64,000 nucleotides of DNA from VRUE01 sp963708115 (GCA_963708115.1 CAVPRX010000001.1:1426001-1490000), one strand, 5' to 3'. Positions 29,508 through 38,562 are shown, counted from the first letter of the stretch. Translations and numbers: made by a program. Notes: generated by a model not told the origin, from the sequence alone.

Positions 29508-30739
29508 GGCCCGAACTCCCCGGCCGCACCGTCGCTCGATTCCCCTGTGGGCTCAGCTGCCGGCGCCGGAGCGGTTTCCGCGGGCGGTGCGTACTCGATC
29601 GCACCCGCTTCGCTCGTTTCCGGCGCTACCGAAGGCGATTCCGGTTCAGGCTCGGGCGCGGGTTCCGGTTGCGGTGCGGGTTGTGGCTGTGGTTCAGCCG
29701 CCGCCGCCGCCGGTTCGTAGACGACGGGAGGCGTGGTCACCTCTTCGATCGCGCGCGGCGACACCCGCTCGATCCTCGCCCGGGTGGCGTGCTGTGGCTC
29801 CATTCCGAGCGGTGCCGGCGCCACGCCGGTCGCGACACAGGCGGCGGCGCCGCCCACCGTGCCGGCGCAGATTGCCAGCGCTTTGGCAAGCGCGGCCATC
29901 CCGGCGCCCCTGGTCCCACCGGCGGCGGCGATCTGGGAGACACCCGTTTCGCCCGAGCCCCCGCTGCCGGGGAGGCGCGAGTGCAGTCCGACGAGGAGCT
30001 CTTGCGCCCGTTCGAGCAGGGAGCGGGAGGCGGGCAGGGCGGGTGCCAGGGCGGCGACGGCCGCCGGGGTTGCCCGGTAGGCGCGCATGGTCGTGCGACA
30101 GGCCGCGCAGGCCCGTAGGTGCTCGCGCACGATGACCCGGTCCCCGTCACTCGCCTCGCCGTCGGCGTAGGCCGACAGCAGCGGCGCCAGCTCGGCACAG
30201 CGGCCGCCACTCTCGCTTCGCGCCAGCGCGCGCCGGAAGTGCTCCCGGCCCTCAGCCAGAGTTCGATTCACTTTCGTGTGACTGAATCCAGTGATCTCGC
30301 CGATCTCGGCGTAGGAGTAGCCCGCTGCGAGCAGGGTCAGAGAGCGCAGCTCGGCAGGCTTCAAGGCTTGCAGCGCCTCGCGGCTGCGGGCTACCTGCTC
30401 GCCCAGCTCGAGGCGTTCTCCGGGTCCGGCGCCGCTCGACGCGATCCGGGCGATCGGGTCGCCGATTCCGTCGTCGCCCAGTCCCAGCATCCGCTCGCGA
30501 TAGCGGCGGATCGCCAGCGCCTCGTGCTTGACCACCGTCTTCATCCAGCGGATCAGCTCACGCGGCCGGTCGCTGGGTGCTTTGAGGAGGAGGATCTCCA
30601 GCGCCCGCTGATAGGCATCCTCGGCGTCGTCCTCGCAGAGTGAGAAACGGCGAGCGGTGTGCCTCAGCTCGGCGTCCTCGCGGGCGACGAGTTCGACGGC
30701 GGCGCGCTTGCGCCCGGCTGTTGCGATTCCCCCCTGCAC
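29504..30739 (-). CDS. Sigma-70-family sigma factor fused to a zinc-finger (anti-sigma-like) domain
   Basis: About 411 residues from GTG 30739 (GGGAG 9 bases upstream). Region 2-like helices lie at about 20-75 (CEDDAEDAYQRALEILLLK). Region 4 is at about 125-180 (LTLLAAGYSYAEIGEITG ... HTKVNRTLAEGREH), a clear helix-turn-helix. A zf-HC2-type motif HLRACAACR (H...C..C) at about 225 is typical of anti-sigma factors. It is followed by a possible membrane segment (AALAKALAICAGTVGGAAA) and a long Pro/Glu-rich tail rich in QPQPAP repeats. One polypeptide thus carries both sigma and anti-sigma-like parts. The downstream secreted Ig-like gene overlaps by 4 bases. Confidence 0.78.
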   Translation of the reverse strand: MQGGIATAGRKRAAVELVAREDAELRHTARRFSLCEDDAEDAYQRALEILLLKAPSDRPRELIRWMKTVVKHEALAIRRYRERMLGLGDDGIGDPIARIASSGAGPGERLELGEQVARSREALQALKPAELRSLTLLAAGYSYAEIGEITGFSHTKVNRTLAEGREHFRRALARSESGGRCAELAPLLSAYADGEASDGDRVIVREHLRACAACRTTMRAYRATPAAVAALAPALPASRSLLERAQELLVGLHSRLPGSGGSGETGVSQIAAAGGTRGAGMAALAKALAICAGTVGGAAACVATGVAPAPLGMEPQHATRARIERVSPRAIEEVTTPPVVYEPAAAAAEPQPQPAPQPEPAPEPEPESPSVAPETSEAGAIEYAPPAETAPAPAAEPTGESSDGAAGEFGP

Positions 30740-30894
30740 CGGTTCAACTCCCTCGTCCGAACATTCCACGTAGAGCGTGGGACGGGGGTGGGTTCTCCCC
30801 CCTCCTGGACGGGTGGACGGGTCAGAAAGTCGGAAATTGCGTACCACTGTGTTTGCGGGCGGTCGGAAGACGCCCACCTGTAGCATCCGCCGCG

Positions 30895-31842
30895 ATGAGC
30901 ACCTGCGTAATCACCGGTGGCGCCGGCTTTCTCGGCTCCCACCTCTGCGAGCACCTGCTCGGCAAGGGCCACCGCGTCATCTGCGTCGACAACCTCGAGA
31001 CCGGTTCGCTGCAGAACATCGAGCACATCCGCGACGACGCCTTCGACTTCCGCAACATCGACATCACCGAGCGGGTCGACATCCCCGAGGATGTCGACTT
31101 CGTCTACCACCTGGCCTCGCCGGCCAGCCCGATCGACTACCTGCGCTTGCCGCTGCACACGCTCAAGGTCGGCTCGCACGGAACCCATCACATGCTCGGC
31201 CTGGCCAAGTTCAAGCGCGCCCGTTTCCTGATCGCCTCGACCAGCGAGGTCTACGGCGACCCCCAGGTCCATCCGCAGAAGGAGGACTACTGGGGCCACG
31301 TCAACCCGATCGGGCCGCGCGGGGTCTACGACGAGGCGAAGCGCTACGCCGAGGCGCTGACGATGGCCTACCACCGCCAGCAGGGCGTCGACACCGCGAT
31401 CGTGCGCATCTTCAACACCTACGGGCCGCGGATGCGCGCCCACGACGGGCGGGCGATTCCGACCTTCCTGCGCCAGGCGCTCAAGGACCAGCACATCACC
31501 GTCTTCGGGGACGGCAGTCAGACCCGCAGCTTCTGCTACGTCGACGACCTGATCCGCGGCATCGTCGGCCTCGCCGAGTCCGAGGTGCACACGCCGGTCA
31601 ACGTCGGCAACCCCAACGAGTTCACGCTGCTCGAACTCGCCAAGACGGTGATCGAGGTGACCGAGTCGCGTTCGGAGATCATCTTCGAGCCGCTGCCGGT
31701 TGACGATCCACAGCAGCGCCAGCCCGACATCACCAGGGCTCGCGACCTGCTCGGCTGGGAGCCGAAGATCGAGCTGCGCGAGGGTCTGCGCAAGACGATC
31801 GAGCAGGCCGGCGTCGAGCAGCTCGCCGGCGCCTCGGACTGA
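30895..31842 (+). CDS. UDP-glucuronate decarboxylase-like NAD-dependent epimerase
   Basis: About 315 residues, extended SDR. It has ITGGAGFLGSHL at the start, the UXS-type HLASPASPIDY, SEVYGDPQVHPQKEDYWG and YDEAKRYAEAL (catalytic Tyr, Lys), and RIFNTYGPRM. These match UDP-glucuronic acid decarboxylases making UDP-xylose for surface polysaccharide. A UDP-glucose epimerase role is less likely because of the HLASPASP and YDEAKR forms. ATG 30895 lies opposite the sigma-factor gene's start with about 150 bases between. Next gene downstream: the mutase. Confidence 0.85.
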   Translation: MSTCVITGGAGFLGSHLCEHLLGKGHRVICVDNLETGSLQNIEHIRDDAFDFRNIDITERVDIPEDVDFVYHLASPASPIDYLRLPLHTLKVGSHGTHHMLGLAKFKRARFLIASTSEVYGDPQVHPQKEDYWGHVNPIGPRGVYDEAKRYAEALTMAYHRQQGVDTAIVRIFNTYGPRMRAHDGRAIPTFLRQALKDQHITVFGDGSQTRSFCYVDDLIRGIVGLAESEVHTPVNVGNPNEFTLLELAKTVIEVTESRSEIIFEPLPVDDPQQRQPDITRARDLLGWEPKIELREGLRKTIEQAGVEQLAGASD

Positions 31843-31888
31843 ACCGTCCCGCCGCGCCCGCCGCGCGGGTCCCAATATCCTCCGTTTG

Positions 31889-33537
31889 ATGGCCAGCAAC
31901 AACGACAAAGCCGGCGTCGAAGAAGCAGCCCGGACGATCGCGCCCCTGGTCGGGCCCGACGACGAGCGGATCTTCACCGACTCGGGGATCGAGATCGACC
32001 GCCTCTACGACGAGGACGATGTCGCTCCCGGGCCTCGAGGAGCGGCTCGGCGAGCCCGGTGAGCCGCCCTTTACCCGCGGCATCCACGAGGGGATGTACC
32101 GCGACCGGCTCTGGACGATGCGCCAGTACGCCGGCTTCGCCTCCCCTGAGGACACCAACGAGCGCTACCGCTACCTGATCGAGCACGGCTCGACCGGCCT
32201 CTCGATGGCCTTCGACCTGCCCACCCAGCTCGGCCGCGACTCCGACGATCCGCTCTGTCACGGCGAGGTGGGTCGCACCGGCGTCCCGATCGACACGATC
32301 GAGGACATGCGGATCTGCTTCGACCAGATCCCCCTCGACGGCGTCTCGACCTCGATGACGATCAACGCCCCGGCGGGCGATCCTGCTGCTGCTCTACGAG
32401 CTGGTCGGCGAGGAGCAGGGGGTTCCCAGCAAGAAGTTGCGCGGCACGGTCCAGAACGACGTGCTGAAGGAGTACATGGCGCGCGGCAACTACATCTACC
32501 CGCCCGAGCCGACGATGCGGCTGACCACCGACATCTTCGAGTACTGCCGCGAGAACGTGCCGAAATGGAACACGATCTCGATCTCCGGGTACCACATCCG
32601 CGAGAAGGGCTGCTCGGCTGTGCAGGAGGTCGCCTTCACGCTCTCCAACGCGATCGCCTACGTCGAAGCGGCGCTCGAGCGGGGCCTCAAGATCGACGAG
32701 TTCGCGACCCGGCTCGCCTTCTTCTTCAACTGCCATAACAACGTCTTCCAAGAGGTCGCCAAGTTCCGCGCCGCACGGCGTATGTGGGCGAAGATCGTCG
32801 AGGAGCGGTTCGGGGCGAAGGACCCCAACTCGATGAAGATCCGCTTCCACACCCAGACCGGCGGCGTGACGCTGCAGGCGCAGCAGCCCGAGGTCAACAT
32901 CATCCGCGTCGCCCTGCAGGGCTTCGCCGCGGTCAGCGGCGGCACCCAGTCGCTGCACACCAACGGCTTCGACGAGGCGCTGGCGCTGCCGACCGAGCGC
33001 TCGGCGCGGATCGCCCTGCGCACCCAGCAGGTGCTCGCCCACGAGTCCGGGGTTGCCGACACGGTCGATCCCTTCGCCGGCTCCTACTTCGTCGAGTCGC
33101 TGACCGACGAGATCGAACTGCGCGCCTGGGAGCTGATCGGCAAGGTCGAGGAGATGGGCGGCTCGGTCGAGGCGCTGGACTTCATGCAGAAGGAGATCGA
33201 GGAGTCGGCGCACTCCTACCACGAGCGCTACAAGTCGGGCCAGGACATGATCGTCGGCGTCAACAAATACGTCACCGACGAGATCGACGACGTCGACATC
33301 CTCCGCGTCGATCCCGAGTCCGAGCAGCGCCAGCTGGCCCGCTTGAAGGCCTTCAAGGAGAACCGCGACCAGGCCGCGGTCACGGAGAAGCTGGACGAGC
33401 TCCGTGCCGTCGCCCGCGGCGAGGGCAACCTGATGCACCCGATCCGCGCCGCGCTTGCCGCCGACGCCTCGATCGGCGAGGTCTGCGGCGCGATGCGCGA
33501 CATCTTCGGCGAATACAAGGGCGGCGCCTTCTTCTAA
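31889..33537 (+). CDS. Methylmalonyl-CoA mutase-family catalytic subunit, two frameshifts in this sequence
   Basis: Three frame segments (to about 32033, to about 32377, then to 33537); removing one base at each break gives exactly 549 codons. It is the large subunit without the B12-binding domain, which must be encoded elsewhere. Substrate residues are of the methylmalonyl-CoA type: WTMRQYAG (Tyr as in position 89 of the Propionibacterium enzyme, not Phe/Ile) and KEYMARGNYIYPP (Arg as at 207). The C-terminus IFGEYKGGAFF is typical of free-standing large subunits. It needs adenosylcobalamin, which links it functionally to the cobalamin-regulated locus at 0.4-7.8 kb and to the carboxylase at 35.5 kb. 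Confidence 0.87.
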
Positions 33538-33562
33538 AGATGGGCGCCGTCGCGTCTCCGCA

Positions 33563-33675
33563 CGCCTGCGGACGCGCGTGGCACGGCGCATCTCTGCGTC
33601 CTCAGTCGCCCAAATAGCGCTGCTATTCGGGCTCCCTGCGTCCTTGATCTGCTTGGCCACACCCGCCCGCAGTCG
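33563..33675. repeat. Armed hairpin AH3 (loop family C, decayed arms)
   Basis: Arms 33563-33582 and 33656-33675 pair at 16 of 20 positions. The centre (about 33597-33646) holds the family C unit, nearly identical to those in AH2 and AH4. It overlaps the 3' end of the truncated DUF559-type gene. Confidence 0.75.
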
Positions 33676-34375
33676 CACGTTTCCACGACGTCGACCATCC
33701 AAAGGATTCTTGAGCTCGGCTCTTCCAAGCCGAAGAAGCCGACTTCGGAGCCGAGTCGGAGAGCCGGAAGGTGCGTTTGCCTAGAAGCTGCCGAAGCAGC
33801 GGCACGCCGGGCTCTCCTTTGTGCTGGCCGAGTTGTGAGGGCAGTGTCTCTGGGTCGATCAGGTCTCGCTTGTCCGCCTCGTTGACCGCTCGCTCGACGG
33901 CAATCTCGTTGACTTCGGTCGCAAGGTCGACCAGCGTTCGCGCCACCCCGGTCACCGGGATGCCGTCGATCGACGCGATGTCCATCTCCGCAAGCGTTGG
34001 GCGGCCGCGAACGCGCAATCCCGGACGCCGGAGTTCGCAGCGGCGCCTCACGCTGACGTCGGTGCGGCCCCGCCGCTCCTTGCCGATGCCCCATAGCGCC
34101 GCAGCGCTGCGATGGCTCAGCATCGCGCCGTCTCCACAGGCGAGAACCGCTGCCATCCAACGTCGCTCCCGGGTCATTTCCGGCCAGCCGACCGCGTAGA
34201 TCCCGTGCATCACGAGGTGCAGACGTCCCCGCGCTAAGCGGTGCTCTATTTCCCGCCGGTTGAACCCCAGCCCCAGCAGCAGCCGCCGCGCCACGACGCC
34301 ATACTGCCTCCCGGCCAGTCCCCAGGCCTTCCTGCTTCGTCTGTCCTCCCCTGGGAGGTCTTGCCCAGCTTGCAA
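33623..34375 (-). CDS. AbiEi/DUF559-type protein, probably truncated at the C-terminus
   Basis: 250 residues. The N-terminal half is typical: GVVARRLLLGLGFNRREIEHR, RLHLVMHGIYAVGWPEMTRE, GAMLSHRSAAALWGI, then GIPVTGVARTLVDLA. Such proteins usually continue into a Vsr/DUF559 nuclease-like domain with a VDFLWPxxRLVVExDG stretch. Here, after RTFRLSDS, the sequence becomes unrelated and the frame ends inside repeat AH3. The gene therefore looks shortened, perhaps by insertion of that element. It lies divergent from the small gene at 34418. Confidence 0.65.
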   Translation of the reverse strand: MQAGQDLPGEDRRSRKAWGLAGRQYGVVARRLLLGLGFNRREIEHRLARGRLHLVMHGIYAVGWPEMTRERRWMAAVLACGDGAMLSHRSAAALWGIGKERRGRTDVSVRRRCELRRPGLRVRGRPTLAEMDIASIDGIPVTGVARTLVDLATEVNEIAVERAVNEADKRDLIDPETLPSQLGQHKGEPGVPLLRQLLGKRTFRLSDSAPKSASSAWKSRAQESFGWSTSWKRATAGGCGQADQGRREPE

Positions 34376-34417
34376 AGTGGGGCAGGAACCTTTGGCGTTG
34401 GGTGGAAGCGGGCCTCA

Positions 34418-34627
34418 ATGATCGAGGCCTCGAGGACGCTGATGAAGTCCGAGCCGGAGTTGGCTGAGTTGCTGGCCGAGGTCGAGGGCGTCGAGGTGAC
34501 GATGGCCGAGAAGGGCTTCGGCACGCGGGTCGAGATCCGCGCCGACGAGCGGACCGGCCTCGAAGCGGCCGACCTGGAGAGCTTCCTCGATCGCCTCGCC
34601 GAGCCGCAGAAGCAGCCGTTCTCATAA
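34418..34627 (+). CDS. Small acidic protein of unknown function
   Basis: 69 residues from ATG 34418 (MIEASRTLMKSEPELAELL). It is acidic, with alternating helix and strand-like segments (VEGVEVTMAEKGFGTRVEIR). Not recognised. It ends 19 bases before the repeat-protein gene, which has AAGGAG between them, and may be co-transcribed. The longer frame to 34241 would overlap the divergent gene and has a low-complexity, unlikely start. Confidence 0.45.
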   Translation: MIEASRTLMKSEPELAELLAEVEGVEVTMAEKGFGTRVEIRADERTGLEAADLESFLDRLAEPQKQPFS

Positions 34628-34646
34628 CGACAAGGAGAAGACCGAC

Positions 34647-35405
34647 TTGAAGCAGCTGAGCAAGCACCTGACCTTCGCCAACGCGATCTCCTGCATCGCC
34701 CTCTTCGTAGCGCTCAGCGGCGCTGCCTACGCGGCGACGACGACGCTGGGCAAGAAGTCGGTCAAGACCCAGAACCTCGCCAACGGATCGGTGACGACGC
34801 TCAAACTGAAGGGCGGCTCGGTGACCAACCTGAAGCTGCGCAACGGTGCCGTGACCGGCAACAAGATCGCCCCCGGCACGATCGGCTCCAGCCTGCTGGC
34901 CAACGGCTCGGTCCGCTCCGAACAGCTCGGCGGCGGAGTCGTCACCCAGGGCAAGCTGAAGAACGGCGCCGTCAACGGCGAAAAGCTCGCCGGCGGCTCG
35001 GTGACCACCGAAAAGATCGCCAACGGCGCCGTCACCAACCCGAAGCTGGGGGCGGACTCGGTCACCGCCGGCAAGATTCAGAACGGCGCGGTGGGCAGCG
35101 CCAGCCTTTCCCCGGCCTTCCTTGCCCAACTGGTCAGGAACGTGGTCTACGTGACCGCGACGAGTCCCTCGAACGCGGAAGCCAAACCCAAGTCCATCAC
35201 CGCGCAATGCCCGACTGGCAAGCAGGTCACCGGCGGTGGAGCGCGCATCACCGGAGCCGAAGTCACGACGGTCGCCTTGATCGAATCGACGGCGTTCGTC
35301 GACGCAGCGACCAAGCGCACCGGCTGGACCGCGGCGGCGGCCCCTATCTCCGCAGAGGCTAAAAACTGGGCCGTCGAAGCCGTCGCGATCTGCGCCGAAT
35401 TCTGA
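34647..35405 (+). CDS. Secreted protein with NGxVTxxKL-type repeats
   Basis: 252 residues from TTG 34647 (AAGGAG 8 bases upstream). An N-terminal membrane/signal segment (FANAISCIALFVALSGAAYAA) precedes about nine tandem repeats of 10-20 residues of the form NGSVTTLKLKGGSV / NGAVTGNKIAPG, probably a beta-solenoid (about 35-160). A small C-terminal domain (about 170-252) has AQCPTGKQVTGGGARITG. Secreted proteins with this exact opening and repeat type are common in Solirubrobacterales. Function unknown; cell-surface location inferred. Confidence 0.75.
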   Translation: MKQLSKHLTFANAISCIALFVALSGAAYAATTTLGKKSVKTQNLANGSVTTLKLKGGSVTNLKLRNGAVTGNKIAPGTIGSSLLANGSVRSEQLGGGVVTQGKLKNGAVNGEKLAGGSVTTEKIANGAVTNPKLGADSVTAGKIQNGAVGSASLSPAFLAQLVRNVVYVTATSPSNAEAKPKSITAQCPTGKQVTGGGARITGAEVTTVALIESTAFVDAATKRTGWTAAAAPISAEAKNWAVEAVAICAEF

Positions 35406-35411
35406 GCTTGC

Positions 35412-35460
35412 AGCGCGGTCGTCTTTCCTGCCGCTAGGCGGGACAAAAGACGACCGCGCT
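35412..35460. terminator. Strong hairpin terminator
   Basis: 15-bp perfect arms 35412-35426 and 35446-35460 (AGCGCGGTCGTCTTT) with an inner CCTGCC/GGCGGG-type stem. It sits just after the repeat-protein stop and before the carboxylase start at 35481. Confidence 0.75.
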
Positions 35461-35480
35461 CAATAGACTCCCGCGCCGCG

Positions 35481-37049
35481 ATGCGCGAGAAGAACCCGGT
35501 CACCCACGAGGAGAAGCTCTCCTACCTGCGCGAGCTGCGCGATGCGGCGGTCAACTCCGCCTCCGAGGAGGCGGTGGAGAAGCAGCACGCGAAGGGCAAG
35601 ATGACCGCCCGCGAGCGGATCGAGAAGCTGCTCGACCCCGGCTCCTTCGAGGAGCTGGACACCTTCGTCCGCCACCGCACCTACGACTTCGAGATGCAGA
35701 AACGGCGTCCCTGGGGCGACGCCGTCGTCACCGGGCACGGGACGATCGACGGCCGTACCGTCTTCGTCTTCTCGCAGGACTTCACCGTCTTCGGCGGCAG
35801 CCTCGGCGAGGTCATGGCGGAGAAGATGTGCAAGGTGATGGACCTTGCCGCCCAGGTCGGCGCGCCGGTGGTCGGCATCAACGACTCCGGCGGCGCCCGG
35901 ATCCAGGAGGGCGTCGTCTCGCTCGGCGCCTACGGCGACGTCTTCGTCCGCAACGTCCAGTGCTCGGGCGTGATTCCGCAGATCAGCGTGATCATGGGGC
36001 CCTGCGCCGGCGGCGCCGTCTACTCGCCGGCGATGACCGACTTCATCTTCATGGTCAAAGAGACCTCGCACATGTTCATCACCGGTCCGGAAGTGATCAA
36101 AACGGTGACCGGCGAGGAAGTCGAGTTCGAGGAGCTCGGCGGGGCGATGAGCCACAACTCCAAGTCGGGCGTCGCCCACTTCGCCGCCGAGGACGAGGAG
36201 AGCTGTCTGGAGGACGTGCGCTACCTGCTCGGCTTCCTGCCCTCCAACAACCTCGAGGCGCCGCCCCGCTTCGCCCCCTCCGACGATCCGGATCGCGAAG
36301 ACGAGGAGCTGGAAAAGATCGTCCCCGACGATCCCTCCAAGCCCTACGACATGCGTGAGGTGATCACCCGCATCGTCGATGACGAGGAGTTCTTCGAGGT
36401 CCACGAGCACTTCGCCAAGAACATCGTCTGCGGCTTTTCGCGTCTCGACGGCTTCCCGATCGGCATCGTCGGCAACCAGCCCGCCTTCCTCGCCGGCGTG
36501 CTCGACATCGAGGCCTCCGAGAAGGCGGCCCGTTTCGTCCGCACCTGCGACGCCTACAACGTCCCGATCGTCACCTTCACCGATGTGCCCGGCTTCCTGC
36601 CCGGCACCGACCAGGAGTGGAACGGGATCATCCGCCACGGCGCCAAGCTGCTCTACGCCTTCACCGAGGCGACCGTGCCGAAGCTCACCGTCGTCACCCG
36701 CAAGGCCTACGGCGGCGCCTACGACGTGATGAACTCGAAGCACATGCTGGCCGACTACAACGTCGCCTGGCCGACCGCCGAGATCGCGGTGATGGGCCCG
36801 GAGGGTGCGGTCAACATCATCTACCGCAAAGACATCGGCTCCTCGCCGACCCCCGACGAGCGCCGCCAGAAGCTGATCGACGACTACAAAGCCCACTTCG
36901 CCAACCCCTACTCGGCGGCGGAGCGCGGCTACATCGACGACGTGATCGAGCCACGCGAAACCCGTCCGAAGCTGGTCAAGGCGCTGCGCATGCTGCAGTC
37001 CAAGCGGGTCGAGCAGCCGAAGCGCAAGCACGGCAACATCCCGCTCTAA
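35481..37049 (+). CDS. Propionyl/acyl-CoA carboxylase beta (carboxyltransferase) subunit
   Basis: 522 residues, normal length. Transfers the carboxyl group from biotin to propionyl-CoA (giving methylmalonyl-CoA) or acetyl-CoA. Motifs: GKMTARERIEKLLDPGSF, the acyl-CoA/biotin sites GGSLGEVMAEK, NDSGGARIQEGV, GPCAGGAVYSPAMTDF and, in the C-half, FTDVPGFLPG and AYGGAYDVMNSK. In the PccB family an Asp at the position of DxFxFM governs propionyl preference; here the stretch reads MTDFIFMVK. It lies 2 kb from the methylmalonyl-CoA mutase gene, fitting the propionate route to succinyl-CoA. Confidence 0.9.
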   Translation: MREKNPVTHEEKLSYLRELRDAAVNSASEEAVEKQHAKGKMTARERIEKLLDPGSFEELDTFVRHRTYDFEMQKRRPWGDAVVTGHGTIDGRTVFVFSQDFTVFGGSLGEVMAEKMCKVMDLAAQVGAPVVGINDSGGARIQEGVVSLGAYGDVFVRNVQCSGVIPQISVIMGPCAGGAVYSPAMTDFIFMVKETSHMFITGPEVIKTVTGEEVEFEELGGAMSHNSKSGVAHFAAEDEESCLEDVRYLLGFLPSNNLEAPPRFAPSDDPDREDEELEKIVPDDPSKPYDMREVITRIVDDEEFFEVHEHFAKNIVCGFSRLDGFPIGIVGNQPAFLAGVLDIEASEKAARFVRTCDAYNVPIVTFTDVPGFLPGTDQEWNGIIRHGAKLLYAFTEATVPKLTVVTRKAYGGAYDVMNSKHMLADYNVAWPTAEIAVMGPEGAVNIIYRKDIGSSPTPDERRQKLIDDYKAHFANPYSAAERGYIDDVIEPRETRPKLVKALRMLQSKRVEQPKRKHGNIPL

Positions 37050-37062
37050 GGGCGCTAGAGCG

Positions 37063-37764
37063 CTACCGCTCCGGCGATCCTTGCGCCGCCGCTTCCCGGC
37101 GGGCCTGCCATGTGGCCAGCGGAGCGGCGGTCATCTCCTCCCAGGCGGCGGTCTCGCCGAGGAACTGCATAACGACGAAGTGGAGCAGGCCGGGAAGCAT
37201 CTCCGGAGCTCGGGCCGCATCCCCGTCGAGCAATTTTGCTGCCAAAAGCGTGTCGATCGCCCCTACAATGAAGTCAGACGTAATAGGAGGTGGAGCTTGG
37301 CGAGAAGGGATCTCGCGGCGCGCGCTGTCAAGTGCGTGGGAGAGGCGCTCCATCAAATCGCGCCGCTGGGCGAGCGACCGCTCGCCTGCCGCGTGCACCT
37401 CGACCACCAGCGCCTTGGCGATTGCCGGCTGGTTGGCGCAGAACTCGAGCAGCTCGGCCAGCGCCGCGCGCAGTCCCTCGCGCCAGGAAGGCTGGCGCTT
37501 GGCGGCGGAGATCATGCGCCGGTAGACCCACTCGCCGGCGTCGCCGTAGGCCTGCGCGAAGCAGTCCTCGCGATCGACGAAGTGCTTGTAGAAGGTCGCG
37601 CGGCTGGTCTGTGCGCGTTCGATCACGTGCCGAACGGCGACCCGCTCGAAGTCCAGCTCCCCGCTGACGACGAGCATCGCGGTGAGGATCCGCTCCCGGG
37701 GGGGCCGGCGCCCGCGCTGGCCCGGGAAGGCGATTACCGAGCCGCTGTTGATGTCCGAAAACAT
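37063..37764 (-). CDS. TetR/AcrR-family transcriptional regulator (1 of 4)
   Basis: 233 residues. N-terminal HTH at about 22-65 (RERILTAMLVVSG ... AQTSRATFYKHFVDREDCF), all-helical C-terminal ligand domain. Divergent from the second TetR gene, sharing an AT-rich, palindrome-containing interval (37765-37875). It converges with the carboxylase gene (14 bases). Ligand unknown. Confidence 0.85.
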   Translation of the reverse strand: MFSDINSGSVIAFPGQRGRRPPRERILTAMLVVSGELDFERVAVRHVIERAQTSRATFYKHFVDREDCFAQAYGDAGEWVYRRMISAAKRQPSWREGLRAALAELLEFCANQPAIAKALVVEVHAAGERSLAQRRDLMERLSHALDSARREIPSRQAPPPITSDFIVGAIDTLLAAKLLDGDAARAPEMLPGLLHFVVMQFLGETAAWEEMTAAPLATWQARREAAAQGSPER

Positions 37765-37774
37765 AAGCCTTTTG

Positions 37775-37834
37775 TCTAGGTATAGCAGCTTTTAGAAACG
37801 GAGCTGCCTAGAACGCCATGTTTTCTGTAGAAAA
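37775..37834. promoter_or_regulatory. Operator-like inverted repeats between divergent TetR genes
   Basis: TCTAGG...AGCAGCT (37775-37790) faces AGCTGCCTAGA (37802-37812), and a second palindrome TTTTC-TGTA-GAAAA follows at 37821-37834. The interval is AT-rich and lies between divergent regulator genes, where TetR proteins usually bind. Confidence 0.5.
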
Positions 37835-37875
37835 GGGAAGTAGACATCAGATATATGTTTTGGTACCGTCTTGGA

Positions 37876-38562
37876 ATGGCCGACTCGCGGTCGCTCTCGG
37901 AACGCCTCTCGAAACTGCCCCCGGGGAGACATCTGATCCCCCGGGATTTCGTCTCCCAGAACCAGCGCGAGCGGATGCTGCTCGCGACCGCCGAGCTGGT
38001 CGCCGAGCGCGGGTACCAGAAGACGACGATCGAGCTGATCGCAAAAACGGCGAAGGTCGCCCTGGTCACCTTCTACGAGCACTTCGCCAACAAGGAAGAG
38101 TGCTTTCTGGCGGCCTTCGACGAGAGCGTCGGTGCCGCGGCGGAGGTCTTTGCCGAGCTGGTCGACACCGAACAGCCCTGGATCGATCAGGTCTCAACCG
38201 GTCTCGAGGTCTTCCTGGAGATGGTCGTGGCCGAGGAAGCACGGGCCAAGCTCTGCATCGTCGAGAGCCAGGCGGCGGGTGGAGCGGCGCTGGGCCGCTA
38301 CCAGTCGATGCTGGAGAGCGTCGCGCCGAAGCTGCGCGAGGGGCGCGAGCACAACCCGCGCACGAGCCGGCTGCCCGAGGGACTGGAGGTCGCGATCGTC
38401 GGCGGACTGATGTGGCTGGTTCACCAGCGCCTCATCGCCGGCCAGGTCGACGATCTCAAGGGGCTGCTGCCGGAGATGCTGCAGGTGACTTTGACGCCTT
38501 ACGTCGGGGAGGTCGAGGCGGCGCGCGCCGCGGAGGCGGCTCAGGCCCGGGCGGCGGCTTAG
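37876..38562 (+). CDS. TetR/AcrR-family transcriptional regulator (2 of 4)
   Basis: About 228 residues from ATG 37876; the frame stays open to 37855 without a better start. HTH at about 35-75: RERMLLATAELVAERGYQKT ... VTFYEHFANKEECF. The preceding PPGRHLIPRDFVSQNQRERM is shared with the fourth regulator (GRHGLPREFIVQNQRERI), so these two are paralogues. Ala-rich C-terminal tail. The third regulator follows directly. Confidence 0.85.
   Translation: MADSRSLSERLSKLPPGRHLIPRDFVSQNQRERMLLATAELVAERGYQKTTIELIAKTAKVALVTFYEHFANKEECFLAAFDESVGAAAEVFAELVDTEQPWIDQVSTGLEVFLEMVVAEEARAKLCIVESQAAGGAALGRYQSMLESVAPKLREGREHNPRTSRLPEGLEVAIVGGLMWLVHQRLIAGQVDDLKGLLPEMLQVTLTPYVGEVEAARAAEAAQARAAA

Noticed and set aside
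33534..35207. A 557-codon minus-strand frame across the repeat-protein gene
   Set aside because: Overlaps several better genes, lacks domains and has shadow-type composition.
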